Shown piece by piece: positions 56,167 to 63,294 of a stretch of 64,000 bases of DNA; position 1 is the first letter of the stretch, and each line of letters starts with the position of its first letter. The position numbers and the translations under genes were made by a program. Origin of the DNA: Leucobacter chromiireducens (GTDB taxonomy: Bacteria; Actinomycetota; Actinomycetes; Actinomycetales; Microbacteriaceae); the NCBI RefSeq assembly GCF_003917135.1, contig NZ_RPDI01000008.1, forward strand, positions 46,203 to 110,202. Reading direction: 5' to 3'. Below the pieces are notes generated by a model. That model made no database searches, had not been told where the DNA came from, and worked only from the letters and a program-made list of their open reading frames with translations.

Positions 56167-56976
56167 ATGGCAACCACCGAGGAAGCCCGCGCGGCGCGCG
56201 ATGCGAAGCTCGACGCGCTTCACGAACAACTCACTGATGCGGTGGAGTCGCCGGTGTCGGGTGAGGGCGGGAAGCGGGCGTTGGCTTTCGCGGCCAGGTT
56301 CCGCGCCCGCTCGTTCAACAACACGCTGCTGATCTTTGTGCAGCATCAGGCGGCGTTCGAGGCAGGCCCGGTACCTGAGCCGGTGCCGTCGTATGTGGCG
56401 GAGTCGTGGCGCAGGCTTGGCAGGTTCGAGAGTCCGAAGCCCGGCGGGGCGGTGCGGTCGCGCATGGTCGGTGTCCGACCCGCCTACGTCTGGGATCTCT
56501 CGCAAACCGCCGGCGACCCGATCCCTACACCGCCGTCCCCGCGGCTACTCGAAGGCGAAGCCCCCGACGGACTTTGGGAGGGCATCACCGCGCAAGTCGA
56601 GGCGCAAGGGTTCACCGTGATGCGGGTGCCGCACGAGGGCATGATCCACGGAGCCAACGGCCTCACCGACTTTGGTGCGAAGACGGTGGCGGCCCGGGAG
56701 AACATCCTCGACGCCGCCTAGGTGAAGACTCTCGTGCACGAGCTCGCCCACGTCCTCCTCCACGGACCGGACAATCCCGACGCGACAGAGCATCGCGGAA
56801 TCGGCGAGGTCGAGGTCGCCCAAGCCACCGGCGAACGAGTCCGAAAGAGCCCAGAACGGGTGGAGGCAGAGCCCGGCGCGCCATTCGACACGCTGCTCGA
56901 CCCGGCAGTCCACGCGTCACCACTGGCTTCTGAATCCAGCGTGCTCGCGGGTGAGGATGTCGCGTCGCATGTTTGA
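56167..56976 (+). pseudogene. ArdC-like antirestriction gene with an in-frame TAG
   Basis: The N-terminal part is an ArdC-type ssDNA-binding domain, common on conjugative elements, with RALAFAARFRARSFNNTLLI and WRRLGRFESPKPGGAV. At 56719-56721 a TAG breaks the frame after ENILDAA. Directly after it, the same frame continues VKTLVHELAHVLLHGPDNPD, the family's zinc-binding HELAH site. A single CAG-to-TAG change would explain the break. After RGIGEVE the sequence no longer resembles the family and ends 16 bp before the 3' end of tRNA-Val. ArdC proteins protect incoming DNA from restriction. Confidence 0.75.
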
Positions 56977-56992
56977 ACAATCGACACTCTGG

Positions 56993-57065
56993 TGGGCGAT
57001 ACCAGACTCGAACTGATGACCTCTTCCGTGTGAAGGAAGCGCGCTACCAACTGCGCCAATCGCCC
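56993..57065 (-). tRNA. tRNA-Val(CAC), edge of an accessory patch
   Basis: A 73-nt cloverleaf with GGGCGAT/ATCGCCC acceptor stem, anticodon loop TTCACAC and T-loop TTCGAGT. The CCA end is encoded at 56992-56990. Its 3' end faces the ArdC remnant, as expected for an integration target. Confidence 0.96.
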
Positions 57066-57168
57066 GTGCTGCGGTTCCTTGCGGTGTCGCACCAACTCGA
57101 TCGATACTACACGGCTTCGCGCACGGCCCGCGCACGTGGGGGTTGTTCCGCGTGTTTTCGGGGGTCTT

Positions 57169-58191
57169 TCACCCCTCATCCGGGCGTGTCGTGACCGGGG
57201 CCAGGTCACTATTCAGCAACTCGTCCAGTTCCGAGCTCACTTCACTCAGCGCCGTCAGCTGATCCCGCAGCGCGTTGTAGCGATCAATGTCGGCCTGAAT
57301 CCCGACGCGGGTGCGCTCGAGCTCGCCGCGCCGCCACTCGAGCTCCCCGCGCAGCTGATCGAAGCCGAACGGGTCGTCGGAGAACTCGTACCGCTCGTTG
57401 CGCGCACTGAACTCGGCCGCATCGGCATTGAACTGTTCGACGGCGAGCACGTACTCCTTCTTCCGCCGCTCGACGTCCTCGCGGAGCTCGGTCATCTCCG
57501 CGCGCAGCTCGTCGGCCTGGCGCTGGAGATCCACGAACACCGCGTGATACTTCGCGAAGGCGTCAATGATGTCGGCGCGGTCAACGAACCACTGGGCGTA
57601 GTGCTCCTCGAGCCAGAAGGGCAACTCGCGCACCTCGGTCCCGAGCACCGAGTGCAGCTCGTTCACGAACGCCGCCTCCGGCAGGTGTTCGTACACCGAC
57701 ATGCGTTCCTTCAGCTCGGGATCACTTTCGACCCTGCTGTCGTACTCCTGGCGGAGCTTCGCGCTGAGCGCTGCGCGATCCCCATCCCCCAGCCGGGCGA
57801 ACGTGGCGTGGAGCAGCTCGTGCGCCGCAGTCACCTCGACCACCCCGGAGAGTCGATCGTCCGTCACATCGAAGAGGTGGATCTGGTCATGCGTGTAGCA
57901 CCCGAGCACGTGCCCCTGCTCGGAGTGATCCACCCCGGCGCACTGGGTATTGAAGTGCTGGCTGCCGTCGATTGTGGGGTGGGTCGCGAGAAACACCCGC
58001 GCACCACGCTTCGTGAGGTCGAGCTCGTGCAGCACGCGTTCCACGCTGGGATCAGGATCGAACGACACCGCGGCGAAGTGATCCTTCAGTTGCTGGCGGA
58101 ACATCACCGCCACCACGAGGCAAAGCGCAAGGAGGACGACGACCGTCACACACAGGCCGCGCCAGAGACGTGAACGCTGTGCCTTTGCCAT
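57169..58191 (-). CDS. Membrane-anchored protein with a HELLH zinc-protease motif
   Basis: A 340-residue protein with one N-terminal membrane helix (about 12-31) and the rest probably outside. AAHELLHATFARLGDGDR at 122-139 carries HELLH, the zinc-binding motif of many metalloproteases. A helical, probably coiled-coil region (about 210-320) follows with DLQRQADELRAEMTELREDV. The ATG at 58191 is 6 nt after TACTGT with no SD, so it is likely leaderless. I do not recognise a named family; a cell-envelope peptidase is a reasonable guess only. Confidence 0.7.
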   Translation of the reverse strand: MAKAQRSRLWRGLCVTVVVLLALCLVVAVMFRQQLKDHFAAVSFDPDPSVERVLHELDLTKRGARVFLATHPTIDGSQHFNTQCAGVDHSEQGHVLGCYTHDQIHLFDVTDDRLSGVVEVTAAHELLHATFARLGDGDRAALSAKLRQEYDSRVESDPELKERMSVYEHLPEAAFVNELHSVLGTEVRELPFWLEEHYAQWFVDRADIIDAFAKYHAVFVDLQRQADELRAEMTELREDVERRKKEYVLAVEQFNADAAEFSARNERYEFSDDPFGFDQLRGELEWRRGELERTRVGIQADIDRYNALRDQLTALSEVSSELDELLNSDLAPVTTRPDEG

Positions 58192-58305
58192 GTGACCACA
58201 GTAACTGTCGCGGCGTCGGCCCGGGTCCAAGAATGCACAAAATGACTCGAAACCCCGAAGATCCCTTACGTGGAGCCGCGGCACGCCCGGGCATACCGAC
58301 CCAAT

Positions 58306-58335
58306 TTGCACACCCCCGCAAAATCCCCGTATAGT
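58306..58335 (+). promoter_or_regulatory. Promoter of the tRNA-Gly/Cys/Val operon
   Basis: TTGCAC (58306-58311) and TATAGT (58330-58335) are separated by 18 nt, a near-consensus sigma-70 promoter. The first tRNA begins 45 bp downstream. Confidence 0.75.
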
Positions 58336-58380
58336 CATACAAGTACACGGCAGCAACGCAGAAACAGACACCGTGAACAT

Positions 58381-58453
58381 GCGGATGTAGCGCAGTTGGT
58401 AGCGCATCACCTTGCCAAGGTGAGGGTCGCGAGTTCGAGTCTCGTCATCCGCT
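58381..58453 (+). tRNA. tRNA-Gly(GCC)
   Basis: A 73-nt cloverleaf with GCGGATG/CATCCGC acceptor stem, anticodon loop TTGCCAA and T-loop TTCGAGT. First of three tRNAs on one transcript. Confidence 0.96.
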
Positions 58454-58506
58454 CTGGTAGTCAGTATTATCTTGATTGCTTATCTGAATAGGTGGCAACA
58501 CCATAC

Positions 58507-58577
58507 GGTGGCGTGGCCGAGAGGCGAGGCAGCGGCCTGCAAAGCCGTATACACGGGTTCGAATCCCGTCGCCACCT
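58507..58577 (+). tRNA. tRNA-Cys(GCA)
   Basis: A 71-nt cloverleaf with GGTGGCG/CGCCACC acceptor stem, anticodon loop CTGCAAA and T-loop TTCGAAT. Confidence 0.95.
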
Positions 58578-58603
58578 CGCTATAATTCAATAGCCTTAAC
58601 TAG

Positions 58604-58675
58604 GCGCGATTGGCGCAGCGGTAGCGCGCTTCCCTGACACGGAAGAGGTCACTGGTTCGATCCCAGTATCGCGCA
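58604..58675 (+). tRNA. tRNA-Val(GAC)
   Basis: A 72-nt cloverleaf with GCGCGAT/ATCGCGC acceptor stem, anticodon loop CTGACAC and T-loop TTCGATC. Last of the three tRNAs. Confidence 0.95.
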
Positions 58676-58679
58676 CAGA

Positions 58680-58710
58680 GTGAAGCCCCCGGCCATGCCG
58701 GGGGCTTCAC
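58680..58710 (+). terminator. Terminator of the tRNA operon
   Basis: GTGAAGCCCCCGGC and its perfect 14-bp complement flank CAT, 4 bp after tRNA-Val. GCGTTTC follows. Confidence 0.8.
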
Positions 58711-58798
58711 GCGTTTCTGGGGTGTCCGCCACACCGCTCGCTCAGCGGCACTGAGCAGAGCGCAGTTCAGCCGCCGGGCGGCACCGCCCAGTGCTCAC

Positions 58799-59725
58799 TC
58801 ATGTGCGGCTGGGTGTCAGCACAATGCGCCCGCGCACGCCCCCGGCCTCCAGCTCTCGGTGCGCAGCGGCCGCGCGCTCCAGTGGGAGTGTGCGGTGCAC
58901 GCGGGGAGTAATACTCCCCCGTGCAGCGGCGTCGAGCAATGCTGACAGCTGCGCCCCGTTCGGAGCGACCAGCACCGCCTCGCTCGTGATATCCCGGGGC
59001 GCATCGGGCACCGCAGCCGGTGCGACGCCGACATAGTGACCGCCATCCCGGATGCTCATCAGCACTCCGGATCCGATCACCGCCGCATCGAACGCGGCGT
59101 CGAAGTGTGGTGAATCAGGGAGGGTGTCGACGAACGATGCGCCCGTGCCGGCCACAAATGCTTCGTCCGCAGGCCTCGCCAGACCTGTGACGCGGAACCC
59201 GAGTTCGCTCGCGAGCTCACTGGCGTATCCGCCTACCGCTCCACCAGCGCCGGTGACCAGGAGGTGCCGACCGTTGGGCGCGCCGAGGAGCTCGAGCGCC
59301 TGCTGCGCGGTGAGCGCGTTCAACGGAACGGTGGCCGCGAGCTCCGCGCTGAGTGCTGACGGCACTTCGGCGAGGTCCGATGCGGGAACAATCGCCAGCT
59401 CGGCGTAGGCGCCTGGCCCACGATCGACCCCTGCGAGCAGGGCGGCGATCCGCTCGCCCCCGGAGAGATCCGCGACGCCGTCGCCCACAGCGTCGACCAC
59501 ACCAACGACGTCCCACCCCAGCCCCACCTCGGATGACGCGACCCAACCCAGCCGGTGATACACCCCACCCCGAGTCTGCACGTCAACGGGATTGACCGTT
59601 GCTGCTTCGACCCGCACTCGGACCTCGCCGAAGCTTGGGACCGGGGTGGGGACGCTCACAAGCTCGATCGCGTCCGCATCGCCCGGCGTTCGCACCAGTG
59701 CCGCACGCATGGTCTTGTCGCTCAT
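58799..59725 (-). CDS. NADP-dependent zinc-free alcohol dehydrogenase/quinone oxidoreductase
   Basis: A 308-residue medium-chain reductase. The GroES-like domain has EAATVNPVDVQTRGG and GWDVVGVVDAVGDGV. The cofactor motif is LLVTGAGGAVGGYASELA near 150. Zinc ligands are absent, as in quinone oxidoreductase-like enzymes. The ATG at 59725 has GGAGA 6 nt upstream; an upstream in-frame ATG at 59737 lacks this. It is divergent from an HxlR regulator, a common pairing for reactive electrophile or quinone response. Confidence 0.88.
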   Translation of the reverse strand: MSDKTMRAALVRTPGDADAIELVSVPTPVPSFGEVRVRVEAATVNPVDVQTRGGVYHRLGWVASSEVGLGWDVVGVVDAVGDGVADLSGGERIAALLAGVDRGPGAYAELAIVPASDLAEVPSALSAELAATVPLNALTAQQALELLGAPNGRHLLVTGAGGAVGGYASELASELGFRVTGLARPADEAFVAGTGASFVDTLPDSPHFDAAFDAAVIGSGVLMSIRDGGHYVGVAPAAVPDAPRDITSEAVLVAPNGAQLSALLDAAARGSITPRVHRTLPLERAAAAHRELEAGGVRGRIVLTPSRT

Positions 59726-59800
59726 CTTGTTCTCCATTTCAGGGCCTGTCTGGCCGCTCCGAGTACACTCTGTCCGACCGCACTCCCCTTCGGGAAGTAG

Positions 59801-59814
59801 GCACCTAAAGGTGC
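59801..59814. promoter_or_regulatory. GCACCTAAAGGTGC palindrome, candidate HxlR operator
   Basis: A perfect 14-bp palindrome in the 119-bp divergent spacer, 31 bp before the HxlR start. It could serve both promoters. Confidence 0.5.
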
Positions 59815-59844
59815 GTTGGTCACCGAACGCAGACGAGGAGCACA

Positions 59845-60255
59845 ATGGCGACAACCACAGCAGCCGAACGCCGAGCGAGCGCAGAGGTAGCGTACGACGC
59901 TTATCTGGCCGCGTGCCCGAGCCGGCAACTCCTCGACACGCTCGGCGACAAGTGGGTCGTGCTGATCCTCTCTGCGCTCGCAGAGGGGCCGCAGCGATAC
60001 TCGGATCTGCGGCGGCGCATCGCCGGCATCAGCCAGAAGATGCTGACCCAGACTGTTCGCCGGCTTGAACGTGACGGCATCCTCACCCGCACGGTCGTGG
60101 CAACCGTTCCCGTGACGGTCACCTACGCTGTCACTCCCCTCGGCCGCTCGCTGTTCGCTGTGGTGCAGCCGGTGAAACAGTGGGCGGAAGCTCACATGGA
60201 CCGTGTCGTTTCCGCGCGAAACACCTACGATGCCGCGCACGCCGACCCCAAGTGA
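59845..60255 (+). CDS. HxlR-family transcription regulator
   Basis: A 136-residue winged-helix regulator. The HxlR pattern is [20 protein letters not shown] with [20 protein letters not shown] and [20 protein letters not shown]. The Cys in AACPSRQLL is where related proteins sense quinones or aldehydes. GAGGAG precedes the ATG. It probably regulates the divergent oxidoreductase and itself. Confidence 0.9.
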   Translation: MATTTAAERRASAEVAYDAYLAACPSRQLLDTLGDKWVVLILSALAEGPQRYSDLRRRIAGISQKMLTQTVRRLERDGILTRTVVATVPVTVTYAVTPLGRSLFAVVQPVKQWAEAHMDRVVSARNTYDAAHADPK

Positions 60256-60262
60256 GTGAGGC

Positions 60263-62077
60263 TCATTCGGCCCTAGACCGCGACTCCCGAACGGGTGCCT
60301 CGATTGCCGCGCTCAGCGCCGCGCGGTGCGTGAGCTGGGGGTGATGGCCAGCGCCGCGGAGCGAGTGCAGCGTCACGCCGGGCAGCGATTCAGCCCACGC
60401 CGCCGCGATCGGGTCGAGCGGGTCGTTGCTCCCCGTGATGATGCGCACCGGCCCGGGATAGCTCGCAAGCGCATCGCGCAGCTCCGCGCGCCACTGCCGG
60501 GAGTGGGTGAGAGCGAGCTGCGCCGCGACCCGCCCGGCGGTTCGCGCCGACAGATCGCTGCGCACGCTGTCGAGCGCGCCTGCGCTGTCCGGGAATCCGG
60601 TCAGCGTGCGCGAGAGCTGCGCCGGGCTGGCGTGCCGCAGGAACTCGCGCACCATGGTGCGCATGCGCACGCCGAAACCGGGGAGCCGCTGCAGGAAGAA
60701 CGGAGCCACGAGCGTCAGCGCGCTCACCCGATCGGGGAACCGAGCCGCGGCGGTCACCGCGGTAGCCGCCCCGATGGAGTGCCCGATCAGCTCAACCGGA
60801 TCCTCGCCGAGAGCCGCGGGCAGCCACGCGTCCCAGTCCTCGATCCCCGCGCCGCCGCTCAGCCCGAGCCCGGGGAGATCCCGCACCCGCGCCCCGGTGT
60901 CGGCGGCGACCCCTGCCCAGGTCTCGGCGTTGACCGGCAGGCCGGGGAGCACCACACGCGGCGCCGCCGGGTCCCCCAGTTCGAGGGTGCGCAGTCCCCC
61001 GGCGCTGACGAACCGGCGCGCTCCCGGCGCCGCGGTGCCGAAGCGATGGAGCGCCAGGTAGTCGACCCAGCGCATCAGTGAGGTGTGCACATCGGGCATC
61101 CGGAGCCCGTGCCGCTGCGCGAGCGCCTCTGCCGGACCCGTCGGGTAACGATCACTCGACATGAACCCGAGAGTCTCCGGGTCCACGCCGCTGATGCGCG
61201 CGGGGAGCCGCTTGATGAGGCCGACGGGAATCCGGAGGCGGGGAACCTTGACGCCGAGGTGCTGCCCCACCCGCGTGAGCAGCTCGGTGAGCGGCGGAGT
61301 CTCGGTGTCGAGCACCCAGTACGCGCGCCCCACCGCGTCGGTGTCAACGGCGGCTGCCACCATGAACGCCGCGAGGAAGTCGACCGTCACCACCGGCAGG
61401 AAGATGTCGGCGTTCGACGGCAGCGCGGTCGCCGTTCCATCCCAGAGCTGCTGGATCGTGCTGGCGAACCCCACCAGCTGCTCGGACTCGCCCGTCACAC
61501 TGTCACCGATCACGGTCGCGGGGTTCACGATGGTCCACGGCACCCCGGCCGCGTTGGCGTTGGCCTGGAACACCGCGTCGGATTCCACCTTGGAGGCCTC
61601 GTAGGCCCCAAGCTCACGATAGGTGGCCGCACGGTACTCATCACTCCACGGCACCAGAGCCGGATCCTGGCCGCCCACCCGATAGCCGGAGATGTGCACC
61701 ACGCGCTGCACCAGCGGCAGCTCCGCGGCGAACGCCACGAGCTGCTCAACGATCCCCACGTTCGCTCCACGCGCTTCCGCTGCGGTCATCCCGAAGCGGA
61801 ATGATCCAGCACAGTTGTGGATCTCCGTGACGTCGGCCCACTCGGCCGGCCCGCCCGCGAGGATCGGCGACGCGGTGAAGTCGACGAGCGCGGTGCCGAC
61901 CGGCTTCGTGACCCCGTGCTCGCGGAGCCAGGCCAGCATCCGCTCCCCCGAAGCCTCGGATCGCACCGCCGCGGTGACGCGCGCGCCGCTGTCGATGAGC
62001 CGCATGATGAGGTGCCTGCCCACCAGCCCGGACGCGCCGAGCACGAGCGCGTGACGCGCCACCCCTGCCCCGCTCAT
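60263..62077 (-). CDS. SDR-hydrolase fusion protein
   Basis: A 604-residue two-domain enzyme. The N-terminal half (about 8-345) is an extended short-chain dehydrogenase with GASGLVGRH at 14-22 and catalytic Tyr159 and Lys163 (YEASK). The C-terminal half (about 355-600) is an alpha/beta hydrolase with nucleophile motif GHSIGA near 440 and a final His in GAGHHPQLTH. Such fusions suggest two steps on one lipid-like or ester substrate. Its ATG overlaps the TetR gene stop as ATGA, so both are co-translated from the TetR promoter. Substrate unknown. Confidence 0.85.
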   Translation of the reverse strand: MSGAGVARHALVLGASGLVGRHLIMRLIDSGARVTAAVRSEASGERMLAWLREHGVTKPVGTALVDFTASPILAGGPAEWADVTEIHNCAGSFRFGMTAAEARGANVGIVEQLVAFAAELPLVQRVVHISGYRVGGQDPALVPWSDEYRAATYRELGAYEASKVESDAVFQANANAAGVPWTIVNPATVIGDSVTGESEQLVGFASTIQQLWDGTATALPSNADIFLPVVTVDFLAAFMVAAAVDTDAVGRAYWVLDTETPPLTELLTRVGQHLGVKVPRLRIPVGLIKRLPARISGVDPETLGFMSSDRYPTGPAEALAQRHGLRMPDVHTSLMRWVDYLALHRFGTAAPGARRFVSAGGLRTLELGDPAAPRVVLPGLPVNAETWAGVAADTGARVRDLPGLGLSGGAGIEDWDAWLPAALGEDPVELIGHSIGAATAVTAAARFPDRVSALTLVAPFFLQRLPGFGVRMRTMVREFLRHASPAQLSRTLTGFPDSAGALDSVRSDLSARTAGRVAAQLALTHSRQWRAELRDALASYPGPVRIITGSNDPLDPIAAAWAESLPGVTLHSLRGAGHHPQLTHRAALSAAIEAPVRESRSRAE

Positions 62078-62673
62078 CGGAGTCCACCAGCGGTCTGGCA
62101 GCGCAGCTCGATGAGCTCGGTGACGCTGTCGGCCGCGGCCAGGAGCGGTCGCGTGCTCAGCTGGGCGCGCGACACGATCACTGCGCCCTCGATCAGGGAG
62201 ACCACGACGGTCGCGGTGGCGCTCGCCTGCTGCGCGTCGACGCCCCCCACCTGGAGGAGCGCCGCCGTGGGTTCGATCCAGGAGTCGAAGGCCGCGGCGC
62301 ACGCGTCGCGCAGCCGCTCGCTCTCCGCCCCCATCTCGAGCGTGACCACCGACACCGGGCACCCCACGCGGAAGTCGCTGTCCGCCAGGAGCGCCGCGAG
62401 GGCAAGGATCACGGAGCGCGCCGCCTCGGCGACGTTCTTCGCGGACGCCGCCGACTCGGCGATCAGCGCTTCGAACTGCCGCGCCGCGAGCTCCACCGCT
62501 GCGACACCGAGTCCCTCCTTCCCGTCGGGAAAGTGGAAGTACACCGAACCCTTGGGCGCCGCCGCGTGCTCGGTCACTGCGTTGAGGCCGGTCCCGCTGT
62601 ACCCGCCGATCTGGATCAGCTCCAGCATCGACGCCGCGAGCCGGGCCTTCGTGAGTTCACCTTTTGTTGCCAT
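62074..62673 (-). CDS. TetR-family regulator related to LmrA/QdoR (YxaF)
   Basis: A 199-residue repressor. The DNA-binding domain (about 5-55) has GYSGTGLNAVTEHAAAPKGS followed by VYFHFPDGKEGLGVAAVELA, close to the LmrA/YxaF pattern. The C-terminal domain has GCPVSVVTLEMGAESERLRD. The ATG is 6 nt after TATTTT without an SD, so leaderless. It heads the operon with the SDR-hydrolase gene, and an operator overlaps its -10, so autoregulation is likely. Confidence 0.9.
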   Translation of the reverse strand: MATKGELTKARLAASMLELIQIGGYSGTGLNAVTEHAAAPKGSVYFHFPDGKEGLGVAAVELAARQFEALIAESAASAKNVAEAARSVILALAALLADSDFRVGCPVSVVTLEMGAESERLRDACAAAFDSWIEPTAALLQVGGVDAQQASATATVVVSLIEGAVIVSRAQLSTRPLLAAADSVTELIELRCQTAGGLR

Positions 62674-62679
62674 GGATTA

Positions 62680-62696
62680 AAAATAGACCAGTCTAT
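62680..62696 (-). promoter_or_regulatory. -10 box and overlapping LmrA/QdoR-like operator
   Basis: ATAGACCAGTCTAT (62683-62696) is a palindrome matching the core of LmrA/QdoR boxes of Bacillus (TAGACC-GTCTA type). It overlaps the minus-strand -10 TATTTT (62685-62680), which lies 6 nt before the tetR ATG. Confidence 0.75.
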
Positions 62697-62902
62697 ATAT
62701 TTTGGCAAATCGAGGCTTCCGTGCGAGCGACTGGCCCGGTCAGCCCGAGCCGCGACACCCTCACTCGCACCCCACCCCCACTCGCACTATGTGTGAGCCC
62801 GGGCCGGAATCCTGACACCCAGCGGATCACTCTCGAACACAGTTGGGGAGCTGGTGAAGCAGCCGGGCCGGCCGGGCCGCGGCCAGAGCAACGCTGGTCC
62901 AG

Positions 62903-63277
62903 CTAGTCAACCGTCGGGGCGAGCTCCGCGATAATCTCCGCGTAGCGCTGGAGAAATGCCCGCTCATCAAGCCGCTTGTGGCGCAGCCAGCCGGTCACCT
63001 CGTTGGTGTGCTTGCTCGCGTTGCACGACGCGCACGCCGGCACCACGTTCTCGAGCGTGTACCTGCCGCCCCGCGCGATCGGCTGGATGCAGTCCTTCTG
63101 CAGCGCCGCACCGCGCACCCCGCAGTACGCGCAACCGCCCCAGGCGGCGCGCAGCTCATCCCACTCGGCTGCGGTGAGGTCGTTGTCCACGCGTGAGAGG
63201 CGCCGCTCGCGCCGCTTCGCGTAACGCGCGCGAGACTTCGCGCTGCTCGACACGGGAAATCTGCGACGGGGTGGCAC
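62903..63277 (-). CDS. HNH endonuclease
   Basis: A 124-residue HNH nuclease. Two zinc pairs CAYC and CASC surround the HNH core ALQKDCIQPIARGGRYTLEN with NVVPACASCNASKHTNEV. The N-terminus is strongly basic. The GTG at 63277 is 6 nt after TAGGAT, suggesting a leaderless message; an in-frame GTG lies 9 codons later. It is downstream of the chromate-transporter gene on the same strand. No restriction methylase or prophage gene is next to it. Confidence 0.85.
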   Translation of the reverse strand: MPPRRRFPVSSSAKSRARYAKRRERRLSRVDNDLTAAEWDELRAAWGGCAYCGVRGAALQKDCIQPIARGGRYTLENVVPACASCNASKHTNEVTGWLRHKRLDERAFLQRYAEIIAELAPTVD

Positions 63278-63283
63278 CCCTCA

Positions 63284-63289
63284 ATCCTA
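63284..63289 (-). promoter_or_regulatory. -10 box of the HNH gene
   Basis: The minus-strand hexamer TAGGAT is followed by 6 nt and the GTG start. It lies between the chromate-transporter stop and the HNH start. Confidence 0.5.
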
Positions 63290-63294
63290 GGCGC

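Noticed and set aside
53800..57065. A complete integrative element with att repeats
   Set aside because: No integrase, relaxase or duplicated tRNA 3' end is present in the window; only remnants are seen.
57066..57168. A small plus-strand gene spanning the tRNA-Val region
   Set aside because: The frame reads through the tRNA and has no SD or recognisable protein sequence.
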